DNA from: Diadema setosum | Taxonomy: Eukaryota; Echinodermata; Echinoidea; Diadematoida; Diadematidae | Direction of reading: 5' to 3' | Assembly (NCBI GenBank): GCA_033980235.1 | Contig: CM067074.1 | Location: 36,019,223-36,083,222 of the forward strand | DNA: 64,000 bases | In this document: in pieces, positions 62,024 through 64,000 of the stretch | Layout: every line of letters begins with the position of its first letter | Position numbering within the stretch: position 1 is the stretch's first letter | The notes under the pieces: model-generated | What the model was told of the DNA's origin: nothing | Database searches by the model: none | The model's input: the letters and a program-made list of their open reading frames with translations, nothing else | Program-made: the position numbers and the translations under genes

Positions 62024-62126
62024 ATGTGAACTTACAAAAAAAATGTTGTAAGTTCACATAACAGCAAATTAGTCAATCAAGTTATTATCCATATTTAGTA
62101 TGCATGATAACTTGAGTGACTAATTT
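62024..62126. other. Two adjacent hairpins
   Basis: Hairpin 1: ATGTGAACTTACAA (62024-62037) and its exact complement (62046-62059), with an 8-nt loop. Hairpin 2: 62066-62088 and 62104-62126 match at 21 of 23 positions, with a 15-nt loop. It could be a small fold-back element or an RNA hairpin precursor. Confidence 0.65.
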
Positions 62127-62921
62127 TCTGTTCCTTACCCTCTTCCTTTTTTATATCTAAAATAGTGTGATTGTCATTAGTTAAAAGAGGTTAGGGAGTA
62201 ACAGCGCTTCTAAGCTGCGCCGTGGTTAGGGAGTAAAGGTGTACACCACGCATGATATCAAGGGACAACATCTACAACAGATTGCTAAATCGATATTAAA
62301 ACTGGCGGTGACTTATTAGATTTGACAGTTGGAAACCAAGTGGAAGTGTTCCAGCAATCAGTCCTTAATTACCAGATGTCACTATTTCATCACTTATATC
62401 GGTGATACACATCTTCGTTTTCAATTTCAAAATTTCCTCATGTACCTCGTCCCTTCTAGTATTTCACATAGCATTGCTACGTTGCTCAAACAACACTTCA
62501 ACACAAGATCATAATTCATAAAGACACACTAAAGCACAGTCACACATGAATACGTTATACATATGTCTCGTGCATTTGAAAAAGACTATTGGGATGTTAG
62601 CAAAGACGATGGAGTGTAACTAAAATCATTGTTTCATACACCTACCGATTTTTTTTTTTTTTTTTTTTTTGCAATCTTCAGAAAGTTTCCGGTCCCATCT
62701 GCACAACGTAATCAGTTTTGGAATGACATTGATTCCTCATTTTGAACAATATTTCAGGTCAATAGATTTTACTCTACCATGCCTCGGAAATGTATTTCAC
62801 CTTCATCCGGATGCTTTTTTTTTTTTTTGCGTTCAAAACCCTCAAGAGAAACAAAAATAGAACGGCAGTGTTTATTTATATTTGTGAGCTGTCAAACTTG
62901 AACAGAAAAAGAAAAGCAGAC

Positions 62922-62971
<50 letters not shown>

Positions 62972-63131
62972 TGAATACTTTTGTTGGACGAAATCTTCCC
63001 GCAATATGTGAGGGTAACACAATACCGTCTTGCAGGTAAAAGATCTATTTGAGTGACTAGCTGAATTCTGACATATGATATCATAATGGCAAAATCTAGC
63101 AGTAGTAGAAACCACAGGCGAATATTGTTAC
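62127..63131. other. Unassigned sequence with T-run and CA microsatellite
   Basis: A 22-T run lies at 62649-62670 and (CA)n at 62925-62968. Nothing else recognised. Confidence 0.5.
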
Positions 63132-63322
63132 AAGGAAGCCAAGATTTAACGACCAGGACATCGCATTCTGCGAGTATTGGGTAACAGTCGCCACCCTCTA
63201 TCTCTAATGAACTGATTATGTGATTTACGTTCGCCAGAGGGTCTGTAAGGACAATGGTTCGATGACACCTCAAGGGATCAGCACTGAGAACGGGGATGTG
63301 AAGCCTTTCTCCCAGAAATCCC
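63132..63322 (-). other. Candidate coding exon of unknown family
   Basis: On the minus strand, an ACAACAG acceptor-like AG (63324-63323) opens a frame that stays open for more than 60 codons (segments HIPVLSADPLRCHRTIVLTD and SLEIEGGDCYPILAECDV) to a CCTTGTAACA donor-like site at 63131. Composition is protein-like, and unspliced readthrough continues into a hydrophobic stretch. No family was recognised. Confidence 0.25.
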
Positions 63323-63490
63323 CTGTTGTTTCATCCGCAGTCAAAATCCACGTAATTCTATTATCATGGGCTTTTCAGACTTCCATATATAAATAATATA
63401 TATGCATGTTCTCGGGTCAATTATCAAAGATACAAGTGAGATTGTACAATGACAGATCAAATTAGATAGATGGGTGGATTTAAAATGCTG

Positions 63491-63742
63491 TTATGGCAGA
63501 GACGAAAAACTAACCGGTCTTCTGTTTGCTATGGGCAACGGTGAGTCTAGTTCGATATTTTCATGGTGGAAGGCGTAGCAAAACAATGAACAAATTTTGT
63601 CCGAATCATTGTCAGACGAATTATTAGTGTGATTCATTCCCTCAGGTTTACAGCTTTCACAAATTCCCATCAACTCCAAACTTCTCTTCATGAATTTCCT
63701 TTCAAATCTCTGCCAATCAGTCTGCATCGAGTGGACAATCAC
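63491..63742 (-). other. Open frame of unknown nature near right edge
   Basis: The frame starts at GTG; the first ATG is at 63727. About 80 codons are hydrophilic and cysteine-containing (MGICESCKPEGMNHTNNSSD, then KICSLFCYAFHHENIELD). A CCGGTTAGT site at 63515-63509 could be a donor, but joining it to 63322 gives a premature stop, so the two segments do not form one obvious gene. Confidence 0.2.
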
Positions 63743-63841
63743 TGTTAACTACTTCCATGGTTATATCTTATAATATTATTATTAACTTTATCCTCCTGGA
63801 TTGGTTGAAAGAGCTTCACGTGATTATAGGTATTTTCAGCT

Positions 63842-63973
63842 ATGTCAGAATGTTCGCATGTTTGACACTCCATGGAGTGGTATTTGTAAAAATGACGTCA
63901 CTTCGATGACAACATTTTGCAAATAGTATAGTATTTGCAAAATGATGTCACAAAGCAATTCTGACATTGTACG
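63842..63973. mobile_element. Palindromic fold-back element at the right edge
   Basis: ATGTCAGAAT begins the left end and recurs inverted at the right end (about 63963-63972). Near the centre CATTTTGCAAATA (63913-63925) and its exact complement (63932-63944) form a hairpin. CACTCCATGGAGTG (63866-63879) is a perfect 14-bp palindrome and TGACGTCA (63893-63900) is a CRE-like palindrome. GTATTTG(T/C)AAAA recurs twice directly. Non-coding. Confidence 0.55.
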
Positions 63974-64000
63974 CAGCCTGCTTTTTACCGTCACTCTGTG

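Overview
This 64 kb window looks like nuclear DNA of a marine invertebrate animal, most likely a deuterostome such as an echinoderm. No marker gene fixes the species. The grounds are: an A+T-rich background with one clear multicellular-animal gene; CR1/L2-like and Tx1/L1-like non-LTR retrotransposon remnants; tRNA-derived SINEs; many short fold-back elements (MITEs); and abundant dinucleotide, poly-G/C and poly-A tracts. Nothing bacterial, viral or CRISPR-like is visible. || Only one gene is well supported. It is an uninterrupted class A G-protein-coupled receptor of the bombesin/endothelin-like peptide-receptor group on the minus strand (14299 down to 13124, 391 aa). The rest is intergenic or intronic. 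A few open, spliceable stretches on the minus strand (7170-7318, 15820-16011, about 63132-63322) could be exons, but homology cannot be assigned by eye. || Layout. 1-4.7 kb: a G/C-run-bearing inverted-repeat element, a SINE, a pentamer minisatellite, a MITE, and the 3' end of a CR1/L2-like LINE. 7.1-13.1 kb: a dense MITE cluster holding a telomere-motif MITE, a 393-bp long inverted repeat, an AAACTAAGTTTATC array, two nested-palindrome GTTTCAT elements and two TA-flanked pogo-like MITEs, the last ending 46 bp past the receptor stop codon. 13.1-17.6 kb: the receptor, a 44-bp minisatellite, a candidate exon and a SINE. 20.8-21.1 kb: an array of CACACTGTG-type repeats with an 18-bp perfect palindrome. 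28.2 kb: a SINE with clear A and B boxes. 30.6-34.7 kb: a decayed Tx1/L1-like LINE, an unusual G+C-rich inverted-repeat element (32.4-32.8 kb) and a decayed reverse-transcriptase fragment. 40.7-46.5 kb: two LINE 3' tails with stem-loops, a decayed minisatellite and a third GTTTCAT MITE. 48.5-64 kb: simple repeats, a hAT-like MITE, an inverted-orientation CTCGTGGGCTGT array (57.6 kb), a hairpin pair (62.0 kb) and a palindromic fold-back element at the right edge. || No operon-like cooperation between genes is visible. The most unusual material is the set of compact inverted-repeat elements whose interiors are short-motif arrays (8.6, 32.4 and 57.6 kb), and a 13-base core shared by two GTTTCAT MITEs 36 kb apart.
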